From assembly GCA_963756715.1 (NCBI GenBank), contig CAVWOV010000044.1:1-64000 (forward strand): DNA of 64,000 bases, in the 5' to 3' direction. Made by a program: the position numbers and the translations under genes. This stretch comes from VAZQ01 sp963756715 (lineage in GTDB: Bacteria > Pseudomonadota > Alphaproteobacteria > Rhizobiales > Xanthobacteraceae). Positions 52,995-61,111 of the stretch are shown here, in pieces (the stretch's first letter is position 1; each line of letters begins with the position of its first letter). Under the pieces are notes generated by a model. The model made no database searches and was not told the DNA's origin. It worked only from the letters and a program-made list of their open reading frames with translations.

Positions 52995-55459
52995 AACGCA
53001 CGCAGGCTTTGCTGGATCACGCAATCGTCGGCGGGACTTTGCCGGACAGCGAAGCGATGACGCTTGCCGATTGCGCCGCCCTCCAAGCGCTTATGGAGGC
53101 CGCCGCCGCGATCCGCGACCGCGGCCATGGCGCACGTGTTTCCTATTCGCGCAAGGTCTTCATTCCGCTCACCAAACTCTGCCGCGACAGTTGCCATTAC
53201 TGCACGTTCGCGCATCCGCCGCGCCGCAACGAGACCGCTTATCTCTCTGCCGAAGAAGTGCTGACGATTGCGCGCGACGGCGCCAAGGCAGGCTGCAAGG
53301 AAGCGCTGTTCACGCTCGGCGACAAGCCCGAATTGCGCTACCGCTCGGCGCGCACCGAGCTTGAGCGGCTCGGTCACGCCAGCACGATCGCCTATCTCGC
53401 CGCCATGGCCAGGCTCGTTTTCGACCAGACCGGGCTGCTGCCGCATCTCAATCCGGGCGTTATGGCGGCCGAGGAAATTGCGCTGTTGCGAGATGTGTCG
53501 GTATCGCAAGGCCTGATGCTGGAAACCACGGCCGAGCGGCTGTCGCGCCGCGGCGGGCCTCATTTCGGCTCGCCCGACAAGTTGCCAAACGTGCGCCTCG
53601 ACACCATCCGGGCTGCCGGCGAGGCCGCGGTGCCGTTTACGTCAGGCATCCTGATCGGCATCGGCGAAACCCGGCGTGAACGCATCGAAGCGCTGCTGGC
53701 GCTGCGCAATCTGCATGCGCGCCACGGTCATGTGCAGGAAATCATCGTTCAGAATTTCCGCGCCAAGGCCGGCACCCGCATGGCGCAGGCCGCGGAGCCG
53801 TCGCTCGACGAGCACCTGTGGACCATCGCGATGGCCCGCATCCTGTTCGGCTCGGCGATGAACATCCAGGCGCCGCCCAATCTCGCCGCCGGCGCCTTGC
53901 CGCGCCTGATCGCGGCGGGCATCAACGACTGGGGCGGCGTGTCGCCGGTGACGCCCGATCACGTCAATCCCGAACGGCCATGGCCGGCGCTCGACCGGCT
54001 CGCGGCCGCGACCGCGGATGCCGGCAAGGTGCTTGTCGAGCGGCTCGCGGTCTACTCGAATTTCGTCGTGCACAAAGAACGCTGGATCGCGCCTGCGTTG
54101 CGCGCCCAGTTGTTGCGCATGGCCGACGCGGAAGGTTTCGCTCGCACCAACTCCTGGACGCCGGGTGCCGACGTGACCCCCCCAAAGATGCCTGCGGTTG
54201 GTCCTCGTGCCGGACTGCTGATGCCGATCCTTGATCGCGCACTCGCTGGCGATGAATTGAGCGAAGCCGAACTGACGACGCTATTTGCCGCGCGCGGAAA
54301 AAGTTTTCAGGAAGTGTGCGCGGCGGCGGATGCTCTGCGAGCTGAAACCTCCGGCCACCCCGTGAGCTACGTGGTCACTCGCAACATCAACTACACTAAT
54401 GTGTGCGCCTATCGCTGCACGTTCTGCGCCTTCTCCAAGGGCAAGACGCACGAACATCTGCGCGGTCGCCCCTATGATCTGGCGCTGGACGAGATCGTCC
54501 GCCGCTGCCAGGAGGCTTGGCAGCGCGGCGCGACCGAAGTCTGCCTGCAAGGCGGCATCCATCCGCGCTATACCGGCGATACCTATCTGACAATCTGCCG
54601 CGCCATCAAAGCGGCGCTCCCAAACCTTCACGTCCACGCATTCTCGCCACTCGAAGTGTCTCAGGGCGCTGCAACGCTCGGCGTGCACGTGCCGGAGTTT
54701 CTGGCCCGGCTGAAAGACGCCGGGCTCGCCTCGCTGCCCGGGACGGCCGCCGAAATCCTCGATGACGAGGTCCGCGCGGTGATCTGCCCCGACAAGGTCA
54801 CGACGGAGCAATGGCTCGCGGTGATCGAAGCCGCGCACCGCCTCGGATTGCGCACAACCGCGACGATCATGTTCGGCCATGTGGACGCCCCGCACCACTG
54901 GGCACGCCATCTGCTGCACATCCGACGGCTGCAGGATCGCACCGGTGGATTCACCGAATTCGTGCCGCTGCCGTTCGTGCCGATGGAAGCGCCCATGCAG
55001 TTGCGCGGGCAGAGCCGCTTCGGACCGACCTATCGCGAAGCCATCCTGATGCACGCCGTGGCACGGCTTGCGCTCCATCCGCTCATCCCCAACATCCAGA
55101 CCTCATGGGTGAAGATGGGGCCGGCGGGTGCGGCCGCCTGTCTCAATGCCGGGGCGAACGATCTCGGCGGCACGCTCATGAACGAAAGCATTACGCGCGC
55201 GGCCGGCGCGACGCACGGGCAGGAGATGCCCCCTGAAGCGATGGAACAGCTGATCCGCTCGATCCGCCGCGAGCCGTGGCAGCGCACGACGTTGTACGCT
55301 GAAGCGCCCGCCGACCGCATCGACGCGTCATTCGACGCACCGCCGCTCATGCAGCCGATCGAAACGCCTGCTACGAAGGGGACGCCGGTGCAAACACCGG
55401 AATCGACAGACTTTCGTCCACGGCCTCGAATGCGATCCGCACAGCAAGACCAACTGTAA
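52991..55459 (+). CDS. fbiC: FO synthase, fused CofG-CofH (7,8-didemethyl-8-hydroxy-5-deazariboflavin synthase)
   Basis: This 822-residue double radical-SAM enzyme makes the F420 chromophore FO from tyrosine and the flavin precursor 5-amino-6-ribitylaminouracil. The first iron-sulfur motif is C64xxxC68xxC71 (CRDSCHYC), the second C472xxxC476xxC479 (CAYRCTFC). The N-terminal half is CofG-like, the C-terminal half CofH-like, the fusion known from actinobacterial FbiC; archaea use separate proteins. It is translationally coupled to cofC. The C-terminal tail past about residue 790 is low-complexity and overlaps the convergent DUF35 gene by 89 bases. Confidence 0.95.
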   Translation: MKRTQALLDHAIVGGTLPDSEAMTLADCAALQALMEAAAAIRDRGHGARVSYSRKVFIPLTKLCRDSCHYCTFAHPPRRNETAYLSAEEVLTIARDGAKAGCKEALFTLGDKPELRYRSARTELERLGHASTIAYLAAMARLVFDQTGLLPHLNPGVMAAEEIALLRDVSVSQGLMLETTAERLSRRGGPHFGSPDKLPNVRLDTIRAAGEAAVPFTSGILIGIGETRRERIEALLALRNLHARHGHVQEIIVQNFRAKAGTRMAQAAEPSLDEHLWTIAMARILFGSAMNIQAPPNLAAGALPRLIAAGINDWGGVSPVTPDHVNPERPWPALDRLAAATADAGKVLVERLAVYSNFVVHKERWIAPALRAQLLRMADAEGFARTNSWTPGADVTPPKMPAVGPRAGLLMPILDRALAGDELSEAELTTLFAARGKSFQEVCAAADALRAETSGHPVSYVVTRNINYTNVCAYRCTFCAFSKGKTHEHLRGRPYDLALDEIVRRCQEAWQRGATEVCLQGGIHPRYTGDTYLTICRAIKAALPNLHVHAFSPLEVSQGAATLGVHVPEFLARLKDAGLASLPGTAAEILDDEVRAVICPDKVTTEQWLAVIEAAHRLGLRTTATIMFGHVDAPHHWARHLLHIRRLQDRTGGFTEFVPLPFVPMEAPMQLRGQSRFGPTYREAILMHAVARLALHPLIPNIQTSWVKMGPAGAAACLNAGANDLGGTLMNESITRAAGATHGQEMPPEAMEQLIRSIRREPWQRTTLYAEAPADRIDASFDAPPLMQPIETPATKGTPVQTPESTDFRPRPRMRSAQQDQL

Positions 55460-55808
55460 GCTTTGCGTTGTCGACGTCGACCACGTTGCTGAGCATGATC
55501 GGGCCCTCGTCGAGTTCGATCAGCGCGACGTTGTACGGCACCTTGCCTTCCCAGGCGGGGTGGTAGGCGCGGTGAAACACCACGAAGGAAAACACCTTGC
55601 CTTGTCCGCTCACGGCCTGCCATTCCGTCGCGCGTGACAGGCAATCCGGGCAGACGATCGCCGCCGGATAGCGCAGGCGCCCGCAATGTCCACAGCGCTG
55701 CATCAACAGTTCGCCGCGCCGGCAACCGTCCCAGAACGGACGATTTACGTCGTTGATCGTCGGGCGGATCGGCGTGGCTTTCGTCGGGGCTTTGGGCGTC
55801 TCGCTCAT
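55371..55808 (-). CDS. DUF35 zinc-ribbon/OB-fold protein, acyl-CoA-associated partner
   Basis: This 145-residue protein has a rubredoxin-like zinc ribbon (QRCGHCGRLRYP then IVCPDCLS) followed by an OB fold (GQGKVFSFVVFHRAYHPAW, PYNVALIELDEGPIM). DUF35 proteins pair with SCP2-type thiolases or lyases encoded beside them and bind the acyl-CoA. It starts two bases after the thiolase stop and ends the operon. Its 3' end overlaps fbiC on the other strand. Confidence 0.9.
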   Translation of the reverse strand: MSETPKAPTKATPIRPTINDVNRPFWDGCRRGELLMQRCGHCGRLRYPAAIVCPDCLSRATEWQAVSGQGKVFSFVVFHRAYHPAWEGKVPYNVALIELDEGPIMLSNVVDVDNAKLTVGLAVRIAFEAVDESLSIPVFAPASPS

Positions 55809-55810
55809 GA

Positions 55811-56950
55811 TCAATGTCCGAGAATGAGGCAGCTTGCAGTGTTGAGCGTCATCCCGCGTCCGGTGACGAGGCAGAGTTCGGCGTCCTTCACCTGCCGCTC
55901 GCCGCCTTCGCCGCGCAACTGCCGCACGCCCTCGACGATGTGCAGCCAGCCCTGCATGTACGATTCGGAGAGGTTGCCGCCCGCGGTATTGATCGGCAAT
56001 TCGCCGCCGAAGGTGATCCGCCTGCCGCCCTCGACGAACGCGCCGGCCTCGCCCTGCTTGCAGAACCCGGCATGCTCCAGCCAGAACAGCACCGCGACGG
56101 TGAAATTATCGTAGAGTTGCGCCACGTCGATGTCGCCCGGCGCGACGCCGGCCATGCGATACGCATCCGCCACACAATCCTGCTGGTGCGGCAGGTACCA
56201 CCATTCCCGCGCACGCAGATTTGCAGTGGTGTGCCCCTGCCCCATGCCCCAGATCGACACCGGCCGCTTGGCACAGTCGCGCGCCCGCTCGGGCGAGGTG
56301 ACGATCACGCAGACCGCGCCATCGCTGATGAGACAGCAATCGAGCAGGCGCAGCGGATCGACGATCAGCCGCGAGTTCTGATGGTCGTCGATGGTGATCG
56401 GCTCGCGCATGATCGCATTGGGGTTCATCGCGGCGTGCTTGCGGCACGTCACTGCGATCCAGCCAAGATGCTCAGAGCGCGAGCCGTAAAGCGCCATGTG
56501 ACGGCGGAAACCCATGGCACTGTTGGCGGCATTGCCGAACATGCCCCAGACGCCCCACGAGTCGTCGCCGCCAGCCGCCGCCGAAAAGCGCGAGCCGCCG
56601 GTGCGGGCGGTATCGGCGAAGATGCAGGCGACCGTCTTGGCCATGCCGGTCGCAATCGCCATCGCGGCGATCTGCACCAGCGCGCCGCCGGTCGCGCCGC
56701 CCATCGTCAGGCTGCCGGTGAAACGTGGGTTGATGCCGACGAGTTCGCCGACATTGAGATAATTCTTCGAACCCTCCGGCGACGTCGTCCCCGGCATCGT
56801 GAGCAGGCCGTCAATCTCGCCTTTGTCGATACCGCTGTCCTCCAGTGCCAGGCGCAGCGCCTCGGCCGCCAGCGACAGCGGCGTCTCGTCGGGCAATTTG
56901 CCCTGCCGCGTCGCTCCTACTCCCACAATCGCCGCGCGCCGCCACGCCAT
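55811..56950 (-). CDS. SCP2-type thiolase-fold protein lacking the nucleophilic cysteine (lipid-transfer protein/aldolase-like)
   Basis: This 379-residue thiolase-fold protein has GSLTMGGATGGALVQIAAMA where true thiolases carry the Cys nucleophile, so it is unlikely to be a thiolase. LIVDPLRLLDCCLISDGAV and DVAQLYDNFTVAVLFWLE are family segments, and NLSESYMQGWLHIVEGVRQL holds a tyrosine like those used by Ltp2-type retro-aldolases. With a DUF35 partner next door, aldol cleavage of a beta-hydroxyacyl-CoA is a plausible role. It is located one base after the enoyl-CoA hydratase gene. Confidence 0.88.
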   Translation of the reverse strand: MAWRRAAIVGVGATRQGKLPDETPLSLAAEALRLALEDSGIDKGEIDGLLTMPGTTSPEGSKNYLNVGELVGINPRFTGSLTMGGATGGALVQIAAMAIATGMAKTVACIFADTARTGGSRFSAAAGGDDSWGVWGMFGNAANSAMGFRRHMALYGSRSEHLGWIAVTCRKHAAMNPNAIMREPITIDDHQNSRLIVDPLRLLDCCLISDGAVCVIVTSPERARDCAKRPVSIWGMGQGHTTANLRAREWWYLPHQQDCVADAYRMAGVAPGDIDVAQLYDNFTVAVLFWLEHAGFCKQGEAGAFVEGGRRITFGGELPINTAGGNLSESYMQGWLHIVEGVRQLRGEGGERQVKDAELCLVTGRGMTLNTASCLILGH

Positions 56951-56951
56951 G

Positions 56952-57705
56952 TCATTTCCCCTTGAATACCGGTGCGCGCTTTTCGCGGAAGGCCGCGCGG
57001 CCTTCGTTGCGGTCCTCGGTGTACGCGAGTTCGTTGAACAGCGTCCGCTCGAAATCCAGATTTTCGACGACGTGCATCCCCGCCGCCACGCGCATGGCGC
57101 GCTTCGCGGCGATTACTGCGAGCGGCGCGTTGCGCGCGATGCTTTCGGCGATGGCGCGCGCGGCGTCCAGAAGCTGCTCGGGCTCCCACAGCTCCGACAC
57201 CAGGCCGGCTGCAAGCGCCCGCGCGGCATCGATCGGCTCACCCGTCAGGAGCATACGCGCGGCGAGCGTCGGCCCGACCACCGGCGAGATGCGCTGTGTG
57301 CCGCCGCTTCCGGGCATGCTGCCGATGCGCACCTCCGGCAGCGCAAAGCGCGCCACGGATCGACGCGATGCGGATGTCGCAAGCGAGCGCGATTTCGAGG
57401 CCACCGCCATAGGCCAGTCCGTTGATCGCCGCGATGATCGGCTTGGAGAACTGATCGAGCGGCTCGACGATGCGCGGGCGGTTTGCCTCGGGCGGAATCA
57501 TGATCGCCTGAAGATCGCCGCCCGACGAGAACGCCTTGCCAGCCCCCGTCAGGATCACCGCGCGCACCCCGGGGTCGGTGTCGAAGCCCGCAAACGCGGC
57601 GGTCAGTTCGGCGCGCACCTCGTCGTTTATGGCGTTGAGCTTGTCAGGCCGGTTGAGGGTGACCTGCGCGACGCCGGCGGCAATGTGAAGTTCGATCGTG
57701 TTCAA
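56952..57705 (-). CDS. Enoyl-CoA hydratase/isomerase family protein (frameshifted by one base)
   Basis: This crotonase-fold enzyme of about 250 residues starts at TTG 57705, overlapping the CoA-transferase stop. VTLNRPDKLNAINDEVRAEL, FSSGGDLQAIM (oxyanion hole) and INGLAYGGGLEIALACDIRI are classic. The first frame fails after IASIR; dropping one base of the CC at 57353-57354 gives ARFALPEVRIGSMPGSGGTQR and continues to the stop at 56952. The glutamates expected for hydratase are partly unclear, so isomerase or hydrolase activity is possible. It belongs to the seven-gene operon. Confidence 0.87.
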
Positions 57706-58910
57706 TAGAATACCTTCTCGTCGATCAGGCGTTGACATTCGGTCTCGTCGAGGCCGAGCAGCGTGGTTGCCACCTCGATGGTATGCTGGCCGAGCAGCGG
57801 CGGCGGGCCGACCGGCGCGCGTTCCCCGCCAACGGTGAGGAAGGGCGGCTTGTTGACCAGCACCGATCCCATCTCCCGGTGCGGGACGTTGCTCCAATAG
57901 CCGCGCGCCGCAAGCTGGGCGTCTTGCGTCACATCGGCGCTCGTTGCCACCGCCGACGCCGCTACGCCGTGGGCCTGCAATAGTCCTACCAAGTCCGATA
58001 CCGAATATCGGCTGGTTTCCTGCGCAAGCCTGCGCTCGATCTCGTCCTCGCGCTGCGTGCGGCCCGCAACGGTCGTCAAATCGGCATCGCGCATCCATTC
58101 GGGCGAACCGATCGCATCCGCGAGCCGCTGCCACTGCGCATCGCCGGTGACCTCGATCGCGCACCATGCGTCCTCGTCGATACAGGGAAAGACACCGCGC
58201 GGCACCGCGCCGGGACGGCGATTGCCGTTGACCTGCGGCAGCGTGCCATTCGCCGACCATGCGAGAATGTGCGGACCGAGCATGTTCACGGTCAATTCGA
58301 TCTGCGCGAGCTCGACATATTGGCCCTCGCCCGTACGCGCGCGATGAAACGCTGCTGCCAGGACAGCCACCAGCGCATGTCCCGGATTGGGCACATGATC
58401 TGGATAGTGAGTTCCGGTGCCGATCGGCGCGCGGCCGGGCTTGCCCGCCATGTTGACCAAACCGCACAGCGCCGCGATGGTCGAGCCGAAGCCGATATAG
58501 TTGCGATGCGGCCCACGCGATCCCTGCATCGGCATGGCGAGATAGATGATCGACGGATTGACAGCGGCAATCTGCTGATACCCAAGACCCCACTTGTCCA
58601 TTACGCCCGGTCGAAAATTGTTGCTCACGATTGAACACTGCTGTGCCAGCCGAAGCGCGATGTCGCGCGCTTCCGGCTGCGTCATGTTGAGGGCGATGCT
58701 CTTCTTGCTGGTATTGCGCGAGGCGAAGTAACCCGAGCCTTCGAGCGGCGCCGCGCCCGGCTTGTGCGGCGGCGAGAGCCGCAGGTTGTCGGGATGGGCA
58801 CGCAATTCGACCTTGATCACCTCGGCGCCGAGATCGGCCAGAATGCGGGTGACGAAGGCGCCGGCGCCAACCCAGCAGAAGTCCAGAATGCGGAGGCCGT
58901 CGAGCCGCAT
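57702..58910 (-). CDS. CaiB/BaiF class III CoA-transferase (second of two)
   Basis: This 402-residue enzyme moves CoA between carboxylic acids. MRLDGLRILDFCWVGAGAF starts the family fold, LADLGAEVIKVE is the Rossmann segment, KKSIALNMTQPEARDIALRL and SNNFRPGVMDKWGLGY follow; the aspartate nucleophile region appears near HYPDHVPNP. ATG 58910 begins MRLDGLRILDF. It lies seven bases after the first CoA-transferase, and the two may form one heteromeric enzyme, as in BbsEF-type succinyl-CoA transferases. Confidence 0.9.
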   Translation of the reverse strand: MRLDGLRILDFCWVGAGAFVTRILADLGAEVIKVELRAHPDNLRLSPPHKPGAAPLEGSGYFASRNTSKKSIALNMTQPEARDIALRLAQQCSIVSNNFRPGVMDKWGLGYQQIAAVNPSIIYLAMPMQGSRGPHRNYIGFGSTIAALCGLVNMAGKPGRAPIGTGTHYPDHVPNPGHALVAVLAAAFHRARTGEGQYVELAQIELTVNMLGPHILAWSANGTLPQVNGNRRPGAVPRGVFPCIDEDAWCAIEVTGDAQWQRLADAIGSPEWMRDADLTTVAGRTQREDEIERRLAQETSRYSVSDLVGLLQAHGVAASAVATSADVTQDAQLAARGYWSNVPHREMGSVLVNKPPFLTVGGERAPVGPPPLLGQHTIEVATTLLGLDETECQRLIDEKVFY

Positions 58911-58917
58911 GGTGCTC

Positions 58918-60162
58918 TCAAACCCGGCCCGCATCGGCAGCCTTGCCGAAACGGTCTTCGGCGCGGCGCGTCTCGGCACGCAATATCTCGTCGGTGTGCG
59001 CGCCAAATCGCGGTGCGGTGCCTTGGCGGCGGGCGGGCGTGCCCGCCAGACGATAGGGCGGGCCCGGGAAGGTCATGTCCTTGTTTAATGTTGGATCGAA
59101 TTGCTGTTGGAAGTATCCGTTCGCCGCCAGTTGCGGGTCCGCAATCACGTCGGCCACGGTATTGACCGGAGCGATTGCGATCTGCCGGGCCTGCCCCTCG
59201 CGATAAAGCTCCAGCTTTGAGCGTGTTGCGCAGAACGCGCCGAAGATCTCCGCAAAGCGTGCAACACCTTCGGCAGACTGGCGGAACTTGAAATCCCGCC
59301 AGTGCGGCTCGAGCAGCACGGCACCATCCGGCGTGTTTGACTCGGCGACCCATTGCGTGAGCGCGACGAAGGCCCGTGCGGTCCCGAGGCGACCGGCGAC
59401 GACGCTGACGTAGCCGTCCTTGCAGGGATACACGCCGGTGCCGGCTTCGCGCGCGCCTTCGCCATGCCGGCGCCGCACGCGACGATTGATCGCCCATTCG
59501 CCGACGGCGTCTTCGAGTGCGAAAGCGACGCACTCTTGCCCAGAGACATCGAGCCACTGGCCCGTTCCGGTTCGCGTCCGTTCGTACAGCGCGGCCAGCG
59601 CTGCAACCGCGCCATAGATGCCCGAGGCCAGCATCGCCTGCTCGCCCTGGATCGCGAGTGGTTCGGTGTCACGATAGCCGCCGAGCGACAGCAACCCGCC
59701 GGCGGCGAGCACCGTCAAATCCGTTCCGGCGTGTCCGGCGCGTGGCCCAGCCAGGCCAAACGGCGAGATCGAGACTAGGATGAGGCCGGGATTGCGTACC
59801 CGGATAAGGTCCAACCCGATGCCCGTGTCGGCTAGGCCGGAGGGCTCCGGCGTTTCGATCACCACATCGCTTTCCGCCGCAAGCTCGACAAGGTGGGCGC
59901 GGCCCTCTTCGCTGGCGAGATCAAGCGCAATGCTGCGCTTGCCGGAGTCGAGAAACGCATGAGCGAAGCTGAACATCTCCCCGCCTGGCACACGCTGCAA
60001 CGGCGCAAGCGTACGTACCGGCGAACCGCCCAGCGGCTCGACCCGCACCACATCGGCGCCGAGATCGGCTAGCAGCCGTCCCGCATAGGCCGAATAGTTC
60101 GTAGTCAGATCCAGCACGCGGATGTCCGCGAGCGCCGCCGGAGCGACTTCCGGGACTGCCAT
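58918..60162 (-). CDS. CaiB/BaiF class III CoA-transferase (first of two)
   Basis: This 414-residue CoA-transferase opens with ALADIRVLDLTTNYSAYAGR, then LLADLGADVVRVEPLGGS, GKRSIALDLASEEGRAHL and LILVSISPFGLAGPRAGHAG. The place of the catalytic Asp in this subunit reads AGTDLTVLAAGGLL. The ATG at 60162 overlaps the stop of the RpiR regulator gene. Sequence divergence from its neighbour suggests two subunits rather than a recent duplication. Confidence 0.9.
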   Translation of the reverse strand: MAVPEVAPAALADIRVLDLTTNYSAYAGRLLADLGADVVRVEPLGGSPVRTLAPLQRVPGGEMFSFAHAFLDSGKRSIALDLASEEGRAHLVELAAESDVVIETPEPSGLADTGIGLDLIRVRNPGLILVSISPFGLAGPRAGHAGTDLTVLAAGGLLSLGGYRDTEPLAIQGEQAMLASGIYGAVAALAALYERTRTGTGQWLDVSGQECVAFALEDAVGEWAINRRVRRRHGEGAREAGTGVYPCKDGYVSVVAGRLGTARAFVALTQWVAESNTPDGAVLLEPHWRDFKFRQSAEGVARFAEIFGAFCATRSKLELYREGQARQIAIAPVNTVADVIADPQLAANGYFQQQFDPTLNKDMTFPGPPYRLAGTPARRQGTAPRFGAHTDEILRAETRRAEDRFGKAADAGRV

Positions 60163-61085
60163 CAATCGGCCCCATCCAGTTTCAACAGGAAGGCGTCCCA
60201 CCGGTTCATCAGGTCGTCGTGCAGGCTGTAACGCTCCAGGGCGCTTGTCCCCTTGTCGGCCGCGACGCCATTGAGCAGCGCGTTGGCGACCGCCATCGGC
60301 GCGACCATCGAATTCTGCATGCCGCTGCCGGCCGAAGCGGCGACGACGACAATGTCGGCAATCTGGCCAACCGCAGAGATCGGCGTGTCGGTAACGGCAA
60401 TAACCTTGGTCTGGTGCTCCTTGGCCCACACCACAACACGGTGTGTCGCCGCCGAATAACGCGGAAATGTAAATGCGACGACGCAGTCCTCCGATTTGAT
60501 CTCCGCGATCCGGAAGGTCGCGAAAGCATCGTTTGCCGACAGCAGCGTGACGTCGCTGCGGAGCCGGTCAAGGATCACCGCAAAATATTGCGCGACCGGA
60601 AAGGTCGAAAACCCGGCGACCACATAGACCCGGCGGGCACGTGCAAGAACGTTGATGGCGCGGCCGAACGTGTCGGGATTGACGTTCTCGATCGTGTAAT
60701 GGAGGTTTTGCCAATCGTGGCTGAGCGAAGCGCCGAAGCTGGTGCCGCCGAGATGCGCTCCTCCTTTGTGCTCGCTGATCGGGTTGCCGGTACGCGCAAG
60801 CTGGCCGCGCACCATTGCCCGCATCCGCTCCTGCAGGTCGGGAAAGCCGTTGAGGCCGAGCCGGTAGGTGAAGCGCACAATGGTCGATGGATTGACGTCA
60901 AGCTGTGCTGCCATCTGGTCAACGGTCGAAAACGCCACCGTCTGCGGATTCTCAACGATGAATTCGGCGATGCGTTTCTGCGACTGCGTGAGCCGGTCGT
61001 AACTGCGGCGCAACTCTTCGATCACGTCGCCCGAACTGACGGCCTGAATCTTTGCCTCGTTTGTCTCAGCTTTCCGCGTCGCCAT
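60162..61085 (-). CDS. RpiR/MurR-family transcriptional regulator
   Basis: This 307-residue regulator has an N-terminal HTH_6 domain (LTQSQKRIAEFIVENPQTVA, QLDVNPSTIVRFTYRLGLNG) and a SIS sugar-phosphate-binding domain at about 125-260 (VYVVAGFSTFPVAQYFAVI, DCVVAFTFPRYSAAT). It is inside the operon between the TPP enzyme and CoA-transferases, so it probably senses an operon intermediate and controls it. ATG 61085 is taken; the frame upstream overlaps other coding sequence. Confidence 0.88.
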   Translation of the reverse strand: MATRKAETNEAKIQAVSSGDVIEELRRSYDRLTQSQKRIAEFIVENPQTVAFSTVDQMAAQLDVNPSTIVRFTYRLGLNGFPDLQERMRAMVRGQLARTGNPISEHKGGAHLGGTSFGASLSHDWQNLHYTIENVNPDTFGRAINVLARARRVYVVAGFSTFPVAQYFAVILDRLRSDVTLLSANDAFATFRIAEIKSEDCVVAFTFPRYSAATHRVVVWAKEHQTKVIAVTDTPISAVGQIADIVVVAASAGSGMQNSMVAPMAVANALLNGVAADKGTSALERYSLHDDLMNRWDAFLLKLDGAD

Positions 61086-61111
61086 GTCGTCGTCCCCGAT
61101 GAGGCGGCCGT

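Noticed and set aside
55814..56965. Long plus-strand frame opposite the SCP2-type gene
   Set aside because: Antisense shadow; no recognisable motif and the minus-strand protein is clearly conserved.
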